This document shows positions 16,645 through 26,052 of a stretch of DNA of 64,000 nucleotides, one piece after another. The DNA lies in assembly GCA_020641055.1 (NCBI GenBank), contig CP067345.1, positions 2,721,317 through 2,785,316 of the forward strand, in the 5' to 3' direction. The notes below the pieces were generated by a model. That model was given only the letters and a program-made list of their open reading frames with translations, did no database searches and was not told where the DNA came from. This stretch comes from Clostridioides sp. ES-S-0010-02. Its GTDB lineage: Bacteria > Bacillota > Clostridia > Peptostreptococcales > Peptostreptococcaceae. The stretch's first letter is position 1, and the number at the start of each line of letters is the position of its first letter. Both the position numbers and the translations under genes were made by a program.

Positions 16645-16681
16645 AAAGAACTCAGTATCAAATATCAATACTGAGTTCTTT
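16645..16681 (-). terminator. Terminator of the DUF255 gene
   Basis: A perfect 14-bp stem, AAAGAACTCAGTAT with its complement and a 9-base loop, ends on the minus strand in TTTTTGC. It lies 12 bases after the stop at 16693. Confidence 0.85.
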
Positions 16682-16692
16682 CAACATTATAA

Positions 16693-18729
16693 TTAGTCTC
16701 TCATAAAAATTATATCATTTAGCTTTTGTAAATCATTAAATGGTTGACTACAACTATTATTTTGACATACATAATAAGTAGTTTTGTCGTTTTTTAATCT
16801 ATAATTATTTAAAAAATCTATCTTAGTATTTTCTTCATTGTATTTTTTTACTAAAAAAGTTGAATTTGGTAAAAAATTTTCACTTACTAAAGTCTTAAAA
16901 CCAATTAAATCAGAGTTTTCCTTTAAAATACATATGATTTCTTTTGTAGGATAAAGTTCATACATTAATGAAAGCATATAAAAACTATATCCTGTTGGTG
17001 AATTTTTTACACTATCTGAATAAAGCTTTAATTGCTTGTATGACAATTCTTCAAGTTTATTGTCACCAGTAGTTTTTGCAAGTCTTATAAGATTATATAA
17101 TTGTACAGAATTACCTGATGGAATAGCTCCATCATACAAGTCTTTTGGTCTTGCTATTAAATTTTCACTATCTTTACCATATAGGTAAAATCCACTTTTT
17201 TCATAGTCCCAAAAAAGCTCAATACAACTTTCATTTAATTTTAATGCCTCTTCTAAATACTTTATATCAAATGTTGATTCATAAAGTTCTATATATGCCC
17301 ATATTAAAAATGCATAATCATCCAAATATGCTAAATAATCAGCACTACCATCTCTATATCTAGCTAATAATCTACCTGCTTTATTCACAAGATTACTATT
17401 TATAAAATCAATACACTTATTTGAATACTCTAAATATCTATCCATTTTTAGAGTTTTATAAGCCTTTGCTAAAGCTACTACCATCAATGCATTCCATGAT
17501 GTCAGAATTTTATCATCTTTATGCAAAGAAGTTCTTTCTCTCCTATATTCAAATACCTTTTTACTCAAATTAGCTATTCTTTCATTATACTTATCATATT
17601 CTTTATTTTCTATGAGATTAGGAATACTTTTCCCCTCAAAATTTCCACTACTAGTTATATCAAAATAATCATTAAAGAATTTTCCATCTTCTTCACCTAA
17701 TATATCAATTATTTCAAGTGGATTAAATGTATAAAATTTACCTTCCTCGCCCTCACTATCTGCATCTTGTGCTGAATAAAATCCACCTTCTTTATCTTGC
17801 ATCTCTCTAATTACATAATCTATAGTTTTTATAGCAATTTCTTTATATAACTCTTTCTTGGTTATCTTGTATGCATCTAAATATGCAACTGTAAGCATAG
17901 CATTGTCATATAGCATCTTTTCAAAATGAGGTGCTAACCATTTTTTATCAGTGGAATATCTTGAAAAACCAAATCCAATATGGTCAAATAGACCTCCTCT
18001 GTACATTCCATCTAAAGTTTTTTCCACCATTTTTAATACATCTTCATCTTTTTCTATACTATAGTATTTCATCAAAAACATAAGATTTTGAGGACTTGGA
18101 AACTTAGGTGCATTACCAAAACCACCATATTTATCATCATAAATAGTTTTAAATATTCTAACTGATGAACTCAACATATCTTTTGATAAATCACCATCTG
18201 TATTTTTCACTCCAAAATCATCTTTAAGAGCCTCTACTATTTCATTTCCAGATTTTATAAGCATATCCTTATTTGTATTCCATTTGTCAGATACATTTTC
18301 CAATAAATCTATAACACCTGGTCTATTATATCTTGAGTATTTTGGAAAATAAGTTCCTGCAAAAAAAGGTTTTTTATCAGGAGTCATTATTATAGTCATT
18401 GGCCATCCACCACTACCTGTCATTGCTTGACAAACTGTCATATACACACTATCTATATCTGGTCTTTCTTCCTTGTCTACTTTTATTGCTATAAAGTTTT
18501 TGTTCATTATTTCAGCAACTTCTTCATCTTCAAAAGATTCATTTTCCATAACATGACACCAGTGGCAAGTTGAATATCCAATACTTAAAAATATCGGTTT
18601 ATCTTCTTCCTTTGCCTTTTTAAAAGTTTCGTCGTTCCAACTATGCCAATTTATGGGATTATATGCATGTTGCAGAAGATATGGAGATTTCTCACTTATT
18701 AAATTATTAGGTTTTTTATTCGTTGCCAT
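16693..18729 (-). CDS. DUF255 thioredoxin-domain protein (YyaL/SPATA20 family)
   Basis: A 678-residue two-part protein. Residues ~5-165 form the Thioredox_DsbH/DUF255 domain with the conserved [12 protein letters not shown] motif (Cys55, Cys58). The rest resembles a six-hairpin (alpha/alpha)6 barrel of the N-acylglucosamine-epimerase type, with [11 protein letters not shown] and [12 protein letters not shown]. There is no signal peptide. The biochemical role is not established in the family; a redox-linked sugar enzyme is a common suggestion. The ATG at 18729 follows GAGGTGGTATT. It is a single gene ending at a strong terminator. Length is normal for the family. Confidence 0.88.
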   Translation of the reverse strand: MATNKKPNNLISEKSPYLLQHAYNPINWHSWNDETFKKAKEEDKPIFLSIGYSTCHWCHVMENESFEDEEVAEIMNKNFIAIKVDKEERPDIDSVYMTVCQAMTGSGGWPMTIIMTPDKKPFFAGTYFPKYSRYNRPGVIDLLENVSDKWNTNKDMLIKSGNEIVEALKDDFGVKNTDGDLSKDMLSSSVRIFKTIYDDKYGGFGNAPKFPSPQNLMFLMKYYSIEKDEDVLKMVEKTLDGMYRGGLFDHIGFGFSRYSTDKKWLAPHFEKMLYDNAMLTVAYLDAYKITKKELYKEIAIKTIDYVIREMQDKEGGFYSAQDADSEGEEGKFYTFNPLEIIDILGEEDGKFFNDYFDITSSGNFEGKSIPNLIENKEYDKYNERIANLSKKVFEYRRERTSLHKDDKILTSWNALMVVALAKAYKTLKMDRYLEYSNKCIDFINSNLVNKAGRLLARYRDGSADYLAYLDDYAFLIWAYIELYESTFDIKYLEEALKLNESCIELFWDYEKSGFYLYGKDSENLIARPKDLYDGAIPSGNSVQLYNLIRLAKTTGDNKLEELSYKQLKLYSDSVKNSPTGYSFYMLSLMYELYPTKEIICILKENSDLIGFKTLVSENFLPNSTFLVKKYNEENTKIDFLNNYRLKNDKTTYYVCQNNSCSQPFNDLQKLNDIIFMRD

Positions 18730-18906
18730 AATACCACCTCATTTATTATTTTGTTATATGTTTTGCAATAAAAAAATAGATATACACTTATAATAAGCAT
18801 ATACCCATTTTTAACTGTATATATTTAAGTTTTTATCTACTTAATTCCTCTAGGCAAATAATTTTTAAAATACCTACCAAAACAAAACAATACAAGAAAT
18901 ATCAAG

Positions 18907-19584
18907 CTATTTCTTTAAAGGTTTTTCAAAAGAAGGAGGATTGATATCTATCTTAGTATCATGATTTGGTCCTGGAGTTGATAAATCGAAGTATAGCTTA
19001 GAATCTTCTGTAACTCCAAAATCCTTGTTTGAACCTGTATCTTTAACCTTGTTTAAAGCATCTCTAAATAAAGCATTATGTGCTTCTTCTCTATTAAGTA
19101 AAAAATCAATTGTTTCTTTTACATATTTATCATCAATTTGTCTATATAGATGCTCATAAACTACCTTTGCTCTTTGTTCAGAAGCTATATTTGAAAGTAA
19201 ATCAGCTACTAAATCACCTGTAACTGTAACATAATCAGCAGTCCATGGAGCTCCTGATGAATTTATTAATACTGGTGATAATCCAGTTAAAACATGAGTT
19301 TCGATTTCCCCTGTATCAACTGCTTTGTAATCAACATCATGCCCATTTAATAAATTTATAGTTTGACCTACCATTTCCATATGACTAAGTTCTTCTGCTG
19401 CTATATCAAGAAATAAATCTTTTATTTGAGGGTCTTTTATTCTAAAGCTTTGAGCTAAATATTGCATTGCTGCTTTTAATTCTCCATTTCCACCACCTAA
19501 CTGTTCTTGCATCAAAACGGCATATTGAGGGTTTGGTCTTTCTACTTTTACTTCTTTTAATAAAGCTTTATCATGCTTAAACAT
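18907..19584 (-). CDS. cotG: Spore-coat manganese catalase CotG
   Basis: A 225-residue ferritin-like di-manganese catalase. Metal ligands are seen in QYLAQSFRIKDP and in the EELSHMEMVG helix of the first pair, and in ASEQRAKVVYEHLY and REEAHNALF of the second. C. difficile has several such proteins in its spore coat, and the one adjacent to ilvB/ilvC is known as CotG; that assignment uses remembered gene order. It breaks down hydrogen peroxide and may add to the resistance of the coat. The ATG at 19584 has ACGGAGG upstream. A sporulation sigma (E or K) promoter is expected but none could be confidently marked. Confidence 0.85.
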   Translation of the reverse strand: MFKHDKALLKEVKVERPNPQYAVLMQEQLGGGNGELKAAMQYLAQSFRIKDPQIKDLFLDIAAEELSHMEMVGQTINLLNGHDVDYKAVDTGEIETHVLTGLSPVLINSSGAPWTADYVTVTGDLVADLLSNIASEQRAKVVYEHLYRQIDDKYVKETIDFLLNREEAHNALFRDALNKVKDTGSNKDFGVTEDSKLYFDLSTPGPNHDTKIDINPPSFEKPLKK

Positions 19585-19748
19585 ATAAATACCTCCGTAA
19601 ATTATTATTCAGAATTATTATTTACTTAAGTTACATTATTATTCTAAATTCCATCATTAATATTTAATCAATACTTTATCATACATGAATTAAATTATTA
19701 TAAAACTAAAAAATATTAATCTATACTTGAGATTATTGTAAAATAAAA

Positions 19749-19797
19749 AACTGAATATCAATAAAAGTTTAATAAAAAACTTTATCAATATTCAGTA
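19749..19797 (-). terminator. Terminator of the ilv operon
   Basis: On the minus strand ACTGAATAT pairs with ATATTCAGT around an inner AAAGTTT/AAACTTT stem, followed by TTTTTTATTTT. It starts 8 bases after the ilvB stop. Confidence 0.85.
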
Positions 19798-19804
19798 TCA
19801 ATTT

Positions 19805-21493
19805 TTAGTTACATATCAAATTTTCTAATGCATCATTAGGAGCTACAATAGGATAAACATCATAGTCTTTATCTATATCACATTGTAAAAACACAGGTTT
19901 ATTAAAATCTATTGCATCCAAAATTCTTTCTAATCCTTCCATATCACATGCTTTATATCCATCTATATTATAAGCATTTACAAGCTTAACATAGTCTACA
20001 TTTTCATTAATATCAGTTTGAGAGTATCTTTGATTAGAAAATAATTTCTGCCATTGTCTTACCATTCCTAGAGTTCTATTATTAAGCAATAAAATAAGCA
20101 TAGGTACATTATAATTTGCAACTGTAGCTAACTCATTACAATTCATTCTAAAGCTTCCATCACCAGTAACTAAAACTACATTTTTATCTAAATTACCAAC
20201 TTTAGTTCCAATAGCTGCTCCTAGACCAAATCCCATAGTTCCTAGACCTGCTGATGTTATAAAACTTTTATTTCCTTTAAAATCCCAATACTTTGCAGAC
20301 CACATTTGGTGCTGGCCAACATCAGTAACAACTACAGTTGGATTTGCCAATTGCTCGTATTTTTCGTTTATTTTTCTAAGTATATTCTGTGGATGAAACT
20401 CTTTTTCCTCTACACCCTCACCTTTTCTAAAGGTCTTTATTTCCTCTTTCCAATTGCTATTGTCCTTACCTTCAACTCTTTCTAGTAGTAGACTAAGAAC
20501 CATCTTTACATCTCCAACTAAAGATATATTGGACTTTATATTTTTACTTATTTCAGATGGGTCTATATCTATGTGTATTACTTTTGCATTTTTAGCAAAT
20601 TCAGAACTTTTACTTATTACTCTATCACTAAATCTTGCACCTATCGCTATCACTAAATCTGAATTAGAAAGTGCTAAGTTACTTTCTCTACTTCCATGCA
20701 TTCCAACCATTCCAAGAGATAATTCATTTTTTCTATCTATATTTCCAAGTCCCATAAGTGTATTTAATATAGGTGTATCTATCTTAGTTGCAAATTTTAC
20801 AAGAACTTCTTCACTATTGGATGATTTAACACCTCCACCAGCATAGATTATAGGTTTTTTAGACTCTTTTATCATCTCCACTGCATCTTTTAAAAGTTTA
20901 AAGTTGTTTTCATCATCTAAGTCAAAATCATCCTTATAATCCATATACTCATCTATTTGACATAAACCATAGTCCTCATCATTAAAATCCATTTCTGCTA
21001 AAAACAAATCCTTTGGAACATCCACAAGTACAGGTCCTTTTCTACCTGAGTTTGCAACTTTAAAAGCTTCTTTTATTGTAGGTACTAACTCTTTAGTATT
21101 TCTAACTAGATAATTGTGCTTTGTCATAGATAAGGTTGCTCCAGTTATATCAATTTCTTGAAAAGAATCTTTCCCCAATAAACTAGTTGGAACTTGACCT
21201 GAAATTACAACCATAGGAGAAGAATCCATAAAGGCTGTTGCTATACCAGTTATAGCATTCGTTGCTCCTGGTCCAGATGTTGTAAAACAAACCCCCACTG
21301 TATTAGTGCTTCTTGCATATCCATCTGCTGCATGAACCAAACCTTGTTCATGTGAAGTCCTTATATGTTTAAAATAATCTGTATAATCATATAGAGCATC
21401 ATAAAGAGGTATTACTGCTCCACCAGGATATCCAAATATTGTGTCAACTCCCTCTTTCTTTAAACATTCTAAAATTACCTTTGCTCCGTTCAT
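19805..21493 (-). CDS. ilvB: Acetolactate synthase large subunit IlvB
   Basis: A ThDP-dependent enzyme that makes acetolactate and acetohydroxybutyrate for valine, leucine and isoleucine synthesis. The 562-residue length and three-domain layout are normal. The N-terminus has GYPGGAVIPLYDALYD and catalytic Glu in RTSHEQGLVHAADGYAR. The ThDP-binding motif is GDGSFRMNCNELATVANYN in the C-terminal domain. The start is uncertain: GTG at 21499 and ATG at 21493 both lack a strong Shine-Dalgarno. It lies about 50 bases after ilvC, so translation may be partly coupled. It is last in the T-box-controlled ilv operon. A non-IlvB catabolic AlsS is less likely given this context. Confidence 0.93.
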   Translation of the reverse strand: MNGAKVILECLKKEGVDTIFGYPGGAVIPLYDALYDYTDYFKHIRTSHEQGLVHAADGYARSTNTVGVCFTTSGPGATNAITGIATAFMDSSPMVVISGQVPTSLLGKDSFQEIDITGATLSMTKHNYLVRNTKELVPTIKEAFKVANSGRKGPVLVDVPKDLFLAEMDFNDEDYGLCQIDEYMDYKDDFDLDDENNFKLLKDAVEMIKESKKPIIYAGGGVKSSNSEEVLVKFATKIDTPILNTLMGLGNIDRKNELSLGMVGMHGSRESNLALSNSDLVIAIGARFSDRVISKSSEFAKNAKVIHIDIDPSEISKNIKSNISLVGDVKMVLSLLLERVEGKDNSNWKEEIKTFRKGEGVEEKEFHPQNILRKINEKYEQLANPTVVVTDVGQHQMWSAKYWDFKGNKSFITSAGLGTMGFGLGAAIGTKVGNLDKNVVLVTGDGSFRMNCNELATVANYNVPMLILLLNNRTLGMVRQWQKLFSNQRYSQTDINENVDYVKLVNAYNIDGYKACDMEGLERILDAIDFNKPVFLQCDIDKDYDVYPIVAPNDALENLICN

Positions 21494-21543
21494 ACGCACT
21501 ACTATGCACCACTCTTTCCCTCAAACTAATCCATTTAATATAT

Positions 21544-22533
21544 TTATTTCAAGAATGACATCATACTTCTTAAATTTCTACCAACTTCAGCTATTTCTGT
21601 AGCATATTCTGCTTCTCTAGTTTTTAGGAAGTTTTCACGCCCTTCTTCATTTTCTTTAATCCATGCCTTAGCAAATTTTCCATTTTGTATATCTTCTAAT
21701 ACATCCTGCATACCTTGTTTTGCTGCATCAGTTATTACTCTTTTACCAGATACATAATCTCCATATTCTGCTGTATCACTTATGCTGTATCTCATTCTTT
21801 CAAATCCACCTTCATATATAAGGTCAACTATTAGTTTCATTTCATGTAGACATTCAAAATATGCTACTTCCTTTTGATACCCTGCATCTACAAGTGTCTT
21901 ATATCCTAATTTTATAAGTTCACTTATACCACCACAAAGTACTGATTGCTCTCCAAATAAGTCAGTTTCTGTTTCTTCTTTAAAAGTAGTTTCTAAAACA
22001 CCTGCTCTTGTAGCTCCTATTCCTTTTGCATATGCCAAAACTGTCTCTGTGGCTTTTTTAGTGTAATCTTGATATACTGCAAACAATGCTGGAACTCCAC
22101 TTCCTTTAGTAAATACATTTCTAACTAAGTGACCAGGTCCTTTAGGAGCTACCATTACAACATCAACAAATTCTGGTGGTTGTACTTGATTATAGTGTAT
22201 ATTGAATCCATGTGCAAATGCTAATGTTTGACCTTCTTTTAAATTATCTCTAACGCTTTCTTCATAAACTTTCTTTTGCTTTTCATCAGGCATTAACAAC
22301 ATTGTTAAATCACTTTCTCTCGTAGCCTCTGCTACACTTTTTACTTCAAATCCATCTTCCTTTGCTTTTTGCGCTGACTTACTTCCATCATAAAGTCCTA
22401 TCACTACATCCACACCATTATCTCTAAGATTTTGTGCATGTGCATGACCTTGACTTCCATATCCTAAAACTGCAACCTTTTTATTTTTTAAAACCTCTAA
22501 ATTTACATCATTTTCATAATACATCTTTGCCAT
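21544..22533 (-). CDS. ilvC: Ketol-acid reductoisomerase IlvC
   Basis: Converts acetolactate and acetohydroxybutyrate to dihydroxy acids using Mg and NAD(P)H. It is a class I enzyme of 329 residues: Rossmann motif [13 protein letters not shown] (~24), MAPKGPGH (~130), and the knotted C-terminal domain with metal ligands in [12 protein letters not shown] (~190) and [14 protein letters not shown] (~225). The ATG at 22533 follows TGGGAGGAAGTAAAG. Second in the order small subunit - ilvC - ilvB; ilvD is not in this window. Confidence 0.96.
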   Translation of the reverse strand: MAKMYYENDVNLEVLKNKKVAVLGYGSQGHAHAQNLRDNGVDVVIGLYDGSKSAQKAKEDGFEVKSVAEATRESDLTMLLMPDEKQKKVYEESVRDNLKEGQTLAFAHGFNIHYNQVQPPEFVDVVMVAPKGPGHLVRNVFTKGSGVPALFAVYQDYTKKATETVLAYAKGIGATRAGVLETTFKEETETDLFGEQSVLCGGISELIKLGYKTLVDAGYQKEVAYFECLHEMKLIVDLIYEGGFERMRYSISDTAEYGDYVSGKRVITDAAKQGMQDVLEDIQNGKFAKAWIKENEEGRENFLKTREAEYATEIAEVGRNLRSMMSFLK

Positions 22534-22858
22534 CTTTACTTCCTCCCAATATTTTCTCTCAATTATTTTGTGATATTTATTTTTATTAGAAATTTATACT
22601 CATTATCATTGATTCTATGCTACTTAACAAACTTTATTTTCTAATTTATAGAATTTTAATCTTCAGAATCTCAATATTTATAGTTTTAATAATCTTAATA
22701 TTTATAATTTTCAGTTTTTAGAATTTGTAATAGGTTTATAATTTCAATAATAATCGTATTTTTAATCTAAAATTTTTCTCATCTAATATTTTTCTTTAGT
22801 TTTTATTTAAACATTAGTTTCTTCATACTAGTTTTTAATTTTTATAAGTCATATTTAA
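22534..22858. other. Unusual 325-base gap inside the ilv operon
   Basis: Very AT-rich. It contains imperfect direct repeats of the type AATATTTATAGTTTTAATAATCTT and no ORF with a ribosome binding site. No terminator is evident, so transcripts can run from the small-subunit gene into ilvC. A second promoter may lie here. Confidence 0.5.
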
Positions 22859-23098
22859 TTAGTGTCTTACTTGTTCAACAGTTATTTCTCTTATATCATG
22901 TAGTTTCTTCATGTGATTTAAGACACTATCTAGAGATGTCTTTTCTTCATTTACTATCAATTTTATACCTGAATTATTCATATTATCTACAGTCATACTT
23001 ATTGATTGTATATCAACTTCTCTTCTTCTAAGTGTCATCGCCACTCTTAAAAAAGAATCTATTCCTTGGTTTAATTTAGCATATACAGTATTTTCCAT
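22859..23098 (-). CDS. Acetolactate synthase small subunit, single ACT domain (IlvM-like)
   Basis: A 79-residue ACT-domain protein starting MENTVYAKLNQGIDSFLRV, with RRREVDIQSISMTVD typical of regulatory subunits of acetohydroxyacid synthase. It is closest in size to E. coli IlvM and lacks the long C-terminal domain of IlvH. An in-frame ATG at 23134 exists, but the ATG at 23098 has AAGGAGGAG 6 bases upstream. It is the first gene after the T-box leader, and probably binds the large subunit and modulates activity or branched-chain amino-acid feedback. Confidence 0.82.
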   Translation of the reverse strand: MENTVYAKLNQGIDSFLRVAMTLRRREVDIQSISMTVDNMNNSGIKLIVNEEKTSLDSVLNHMKKLHDIREITVEQVRH

Positions 23099-23172
23099 AA
23101 AAAACTCCTCCTTATTTTTTATTATTATTTTCATTAATTTTATATGGATTAATCTTTTATATCGCTCAAAAT

Positions 23173-23227
23173 AAAAAAACTTTCATCTTTATAAGCAATA
23201 TAAATATTACTTATAAGGACGAAAGTT
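23173..23227 (-). terminator. Regulated terminator of the ilv T-box
   Basis: AACTTTC-TC-TTATAAG pairs with CTTATAA-GA-GAAAGTT, followed by TTTTTTTA on the minus strand. It lies directly after the T-box sequence and about 75 bases before the small-subunit start. Confidence 0.9.
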
Positions 23228-23503
23228 AAATTCCGCGGTACCACCTTATTTGTAGATATAAAAAATATATCTACCACTCTTTTTTCAGGTCGGGTAATTG
23301 ATTACCTTAACCTTAGCCATATAACGTTGGCAGACGTTTGTACTTACTAAAATATATTCAGTACAAAAGCTCCAGAGTGATCATTATACTACTGTTAACA
23401 CCAATTCTCAGCAACATTGGTTCTCTGTAGATAACTCTATTAGTATTGTTGTCTCTGTCATTGCTTTTATCTATCTAATTTTTTTAACTTTGTTTTGCTG
23501 TTA
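23173..23503 (-). promoter_or_regulatory. T-box riboswitch, isoleucine-type specifier, controlling the ilv operon
   Basis: The RNA leader reads right to left. Stem I is bounded by CAGAG / CTCTG, and its internal loop contains AATGATCA. Reading the specifier before the conserved purine gives AUC, isoleucine (plus-strand 23379-23381). The distal loop has GAGAACCAATG / GAGAATTGG. The T-box itself, GGTGGTACCGCG, is at 23245-23234, followed by an overlapping terminator (23227-23173). Uncharged tRNA-Ile would pair with AUC and the T-box UGGU bulge, favour the antiterminator, and switch on the ACT-subunit gene, ilvC and ilvB. Confidence 0.93.
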
Positions 23504-23509
23504 ATATAG

Positions 23510-23538
23510 ATTATATTATCTATCTTTTGGAATGTCAA
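23510..23538 (-). promoter_or_regulatory. Consensus sigma-A promoter of the ilv operon
   Basis: TTGACA (23538-23533), exactly 17 bases, then TATAAT (23515-23510) on the minus strand. Both hexamers are perfect. Transcription should start near 23503, just ahead of the T-box. Confidence 0.92.
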
Positions 23539-23550
23539 CGACTTTTTTAA

Positions 23551-23565
23551 AATTTTCAGATTATT
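23551..23565. promoter_or_regulatory. CodY-box-like site upstream of the ilv promoter
   Basis: AATTTTCAGATTATT matches the CodY consensus AATTTTCWGAAAATT at 13 of 15 positions. It ends 12 bases upstream of the -35 hexamer. CodY represses branched-chain amino-acid genes in Firmicutes when isoleucine/valine and GTP are high, so the site fits the operon. Confidence 0.6.
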
Positions 23566-23624
23566 TTTTTTCTTCGCAATAATCACTTTTTTATATTTTA
23601 AATGAACATTTGAAATAATCGTTT

Positions 23625-24386
23625 TCATATTATTATCTTATATCCATTTTTTTTAAGCCAATTTTCTTTATCTTTATACTCTGGCATAATATTTTTTACC
23701 AAATCATAAAATTTTTTTGAGTGATTCATATGTAATAAATGACTAAACTCATGTACTATTATATAGTCAATTACATCTAATCTCGCCATAGATATTTTTG
23801 AATTTATATAAATATTTTTTTGAGATGTACAACTCCCCCATCTACTTTTTTGTTCTTTTACTTTTACATTAACTGGTGTTAGTTGCTTCATTATATCACA
23901 ATTCGACTTAAGAAAATCGATTCTTTTTGAAACAATTCTTTGACTTTCATTTTTGTACCAACACTGTAAAGATTTTTTGATAAAATCTTTACTTAGGTCA
24001 TTTGTTTTAACAATTATTTTATATTCTTCAAGATTTATTTTACACTTACTTTTTTTCGCACAATCATCCAAAGTTTTATTTACAACTAAGCAATATTCTT
24101 CACCAAGATAAAGAAATTTGTCACCTGTCATAAATGTTCTTTGTTTGTATGCTTCCTCTCTGTCTTTATACTCACCAGATTTTTTAAGTATCCAGTCTCC
24201 TTTTTTAATTATTATTTCTTCTATTGTTTTTTTAGAAACTTTAGGTGGACTTATTACAACTACTTTGCCAAATGAGTCTATTTTTATGCAAATATTTTTT
24301 CTATTTTTATACAGTAATACTGCTTCTATTTCTTTATTTTTAAAATTAATATTTAAAATCTGATAATCTTTGCTCATCATTTTCAT
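23625..24386 (-). CDS. YgjP-like (DUF45) zinc metallopeptidase-type hydrolase
   Basis: A 253-residue protein of the YgjP/WLM-like M48 group. The C-terminal domain has the zinc motif HEFSHLLHMNHSKKFY (HExxH variant with a third His) preceded by SRWGSCTSQKNIYINSKI, a family hallmark. The N-terminal half is beta-rich with IKIDSFGKVVVISPPKVS. It is thought to be cytoplasmic; the substrate is unknown in the family. The start codon overlaps the xdhC stop by one base (TAATG), so the two genes are translationally coupled. Confidence 0.83.
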   Translation of the reverse strand: MKMMSKDYQILNINFKNKEIEAVLLYKNRKNICIKIDSFGKVVVISPPKVSKKTIEEIIIKKGDWILKKSGEYKDREEAYKQRTFMTGDKFLYLGEEYCLVVNKTLDDCAKKSKCKINLEEYKIIVKTNDLSKDFIKKSLQCWYKNESQRIVSKRIDFLKSNCDIMKQLTPVNVKVKEQKSRWGSCTSQKNIYINSKISMARLDVIDYIIVHEFSHLLHMNHSKKFYDLVKNIMPEYKDKENWLKKNGYKIII

Positions 24387-25213
24387 TAATTTCTTTTTTC
24401 CTTATTTGCTCTACAATTTATAAGTTCAGCTGCTATACACACAGCTATTTCTGCTGGTGTTTGAGCATCTAATTTTATTCCTATTGGAGCATGTACTTTA
24501 TTTAGTTCTTGCTTACTGAACCCCTTTTTCATAAGTTTTTCGTATGTCAATCCAATTTTTGTTCTACTTCCAATCATACCTATATAGCAAGGATTCGTTT
24601 TAAGAGCCCATTCCAATGAACTTGAATCATATAGATGACCTCTCGTTAAAATAATTATATAGCTATTCTCATCAATTGGAAAATCTGGTATATTTTCAAA
24701 AGAATCTAAAACTACCACTTCTGAGTGTGGAAATCTTTCAGAATTAGCAAATTCCTCTCTATCATCTATTACTATTGTTCTAAACTCTAGAAGTGATAAT
24801 ATTACTGCTACATCTTTTGAAATATGACCTGCACCAAATATATATGCTTTACTTATATTTTCTTTTAAGTTTTTATTAAATCTTTCTAAATTGCTCTTCA
24901 AATTACTATCAATAAAATCTATCTGTATTTCTCCAGTACCACCACATATCATTCCAAGCTTTGCTATATCAGTTTTATTTAGAGTAAATTTATACAACAT
25001 TGACTCTCTATTTTTTATAACATTAATTGAATGTTTTATGCATGTTGCTTCTACACTTCCCCCACCTACAGAACCAAATATAGAGCCATCACTTTTTACA
25101 ATCATCATTGCTCCAGTTTCACGTGGTGTTGAACCTGAGTGAGAAGTTATTGTAGCAAATGCAAAGTCCTCATTATTTTCTATTAACTTTATCGCTTGTT
25201 CATATATATTCAT
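24386..25213 (-). CDS. XdhC/CoxI-family protein
   Basis: A 275-residue accessory protein. It has an N-terminal CoxI domain (ITSHSGSTPRETGAMMIV, GSVGGGSVE, LGMICGGTGEIQID) and a C-terminal Rossmann fold (KAYIFGAGHISKDVA, TRGHLYDSSSLEWAL, YIGMIGSRTKI). XdhC-type proteins insert sulfurated molybdenum cofactor into xanthine-dehydrogenase-like hydroxylases. No such enzyme gene lies in this window, so it either works with a distant one or has another role. The ATG at 25213 follows AAGGAGAAATAT. Confidence 0.85.
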   Translation of the reverse strand: MNIYEQAIKLIENNEDFAFATITSHSGSTPRETGAMMIVKSDGSIFGSVGGGSVEATCIKHSINVIKNRESMLYKFTLNKTDIAKLGMICGGTGEIQIDFIDSNLKSNLERFNKNLKENISKAYIFGAGHISKDVAVILSLLEFRTIVIDDREEFANSERFPHSEVVVLDSFENIPDFPIDENSYIIILTRGHLYDSSSLEWALKTNPCYIGMIGSRTKIGLTYEKLMKKGFSKQELNKVHAPIGIKLDAQTPAEIAVCIAAELINCRANKEKRN

Positions 25214-25254
25214 ATATTTCTCCTTACTAGTCTATTTAAAAATCTTCTATATGT

Positions 25255-26010
25255 CTACTTTAAGTTTTTTATTACTTTGTCTGGTATTACAAACTCAACT
25301 GGCCCCATATACCCAGGAGCTACTTCATATTCATCAAAACTAATTACAAGGTTTCCATCTTTATTAAAATAGAAATCTTGATACTTATTTATAGACTTAA
25401 AATTTTTTACTGGGGAATCTTTTTCTTGGTCTATAAAATATGATTTTGTATTGTCTTTCTTAATTTGATTTTTCATCTGTCCTTTTATATTATCACTTAT
25501 AGCATCCATATATCTACTATCTTTAAAAAATATTGGTAAGTTTAATAGTATTTCTCTATTTTTATCAATAGTATAATGTGTTTTAGTTACATATGAGGAA
25601 GCTTCTATCTCTTCTTTTTTAACTTCTATAGATAAAAAGCCCTTAGAATTATTTTTTACACTATAACTTACATTTAAGTATCTATGACCTTTGTTGTTTT
25701 CTTTTTTCATTTTATTTTGAAATTCACTATAAAGTTTTTTCACATTTTCCATAAATTCATTGTTTAATTTATTCTCTAAATCTTTATCTTTTAAACCTTC
25801 TATCTTAGGAATTTTGATATTGACTTCATAATTATCTTGTTTCAAACTATAATTTTTAGCATTTATCACTTTTATCGGATTATTTTTTATAACTCTATCA
25901 GAAGAACTTCCTGCAAATATAGGATTTACATTTACTAATGCTACAAGTAGACACACTGAAATCACAGCAATTTTAAATATAGATTTTTTAAGTTTTTTAT
26001 ATGTATTCAT
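25255..26010 (-). CDS. lbpA: Lysozyme-binding protein LbpA, RsiV paralogue
   Basis: A 251-residue exported or membrane-anchored protein with a single N-terminal hydrophobic segment (residues ~12-33), a short cytoplasmic start and a DUF4163/DUF3298 extracellular domain. It aligns along its whole length with the neighbouring RsiV (NYEVNIKIPKIEGLKD, LSIEVKKEEIEASSYV, EVAPGYMGPVEFVIP) but lacks the ~35-residue sigma-binding N-terminus. In C. difficile the gene at this position is known as a lysozyme-binding inhibitor. It is the last gene of the sigma-V operon, 42 bases after rsiV, and so should be induced by lysozyme. Confidence 0.87.
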   Translation of the reverse strand: MNTYKKLKKSIFKIAVISVCLLVALVNVNPIFAGSSSDRVIKNNPIKVINAKNYSLKQDNYEVNIKIPKIEGLKDKDLENKLNNEFMENVKKLYSEFQNKMKKENNKGHRYLNVSYSVKNNSKGFLSIEVKKEEIEASSYVTKTHYTIDKNREILLNLPIFFKDSRYMDAISDNIKGQMKNQIKKDNTKSYFIDQEKDSPVKNFKSINKYQDFYFNKDGNLVISFDEYEVAPGYMGPVEFVIPDKVIKNLK

Positions 26011-26052
26011 ATTAACCTCCTTAATATATTTATATATAAATTACTATTCTAT

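Noticed and set aside
20454-20846. 130-codon plus-strand ORF inside ilvB
   Set aside because: Antisense to conserved coding sequence; apparent hydrophobicity comes from reverse reading of Glu/Lys codons.
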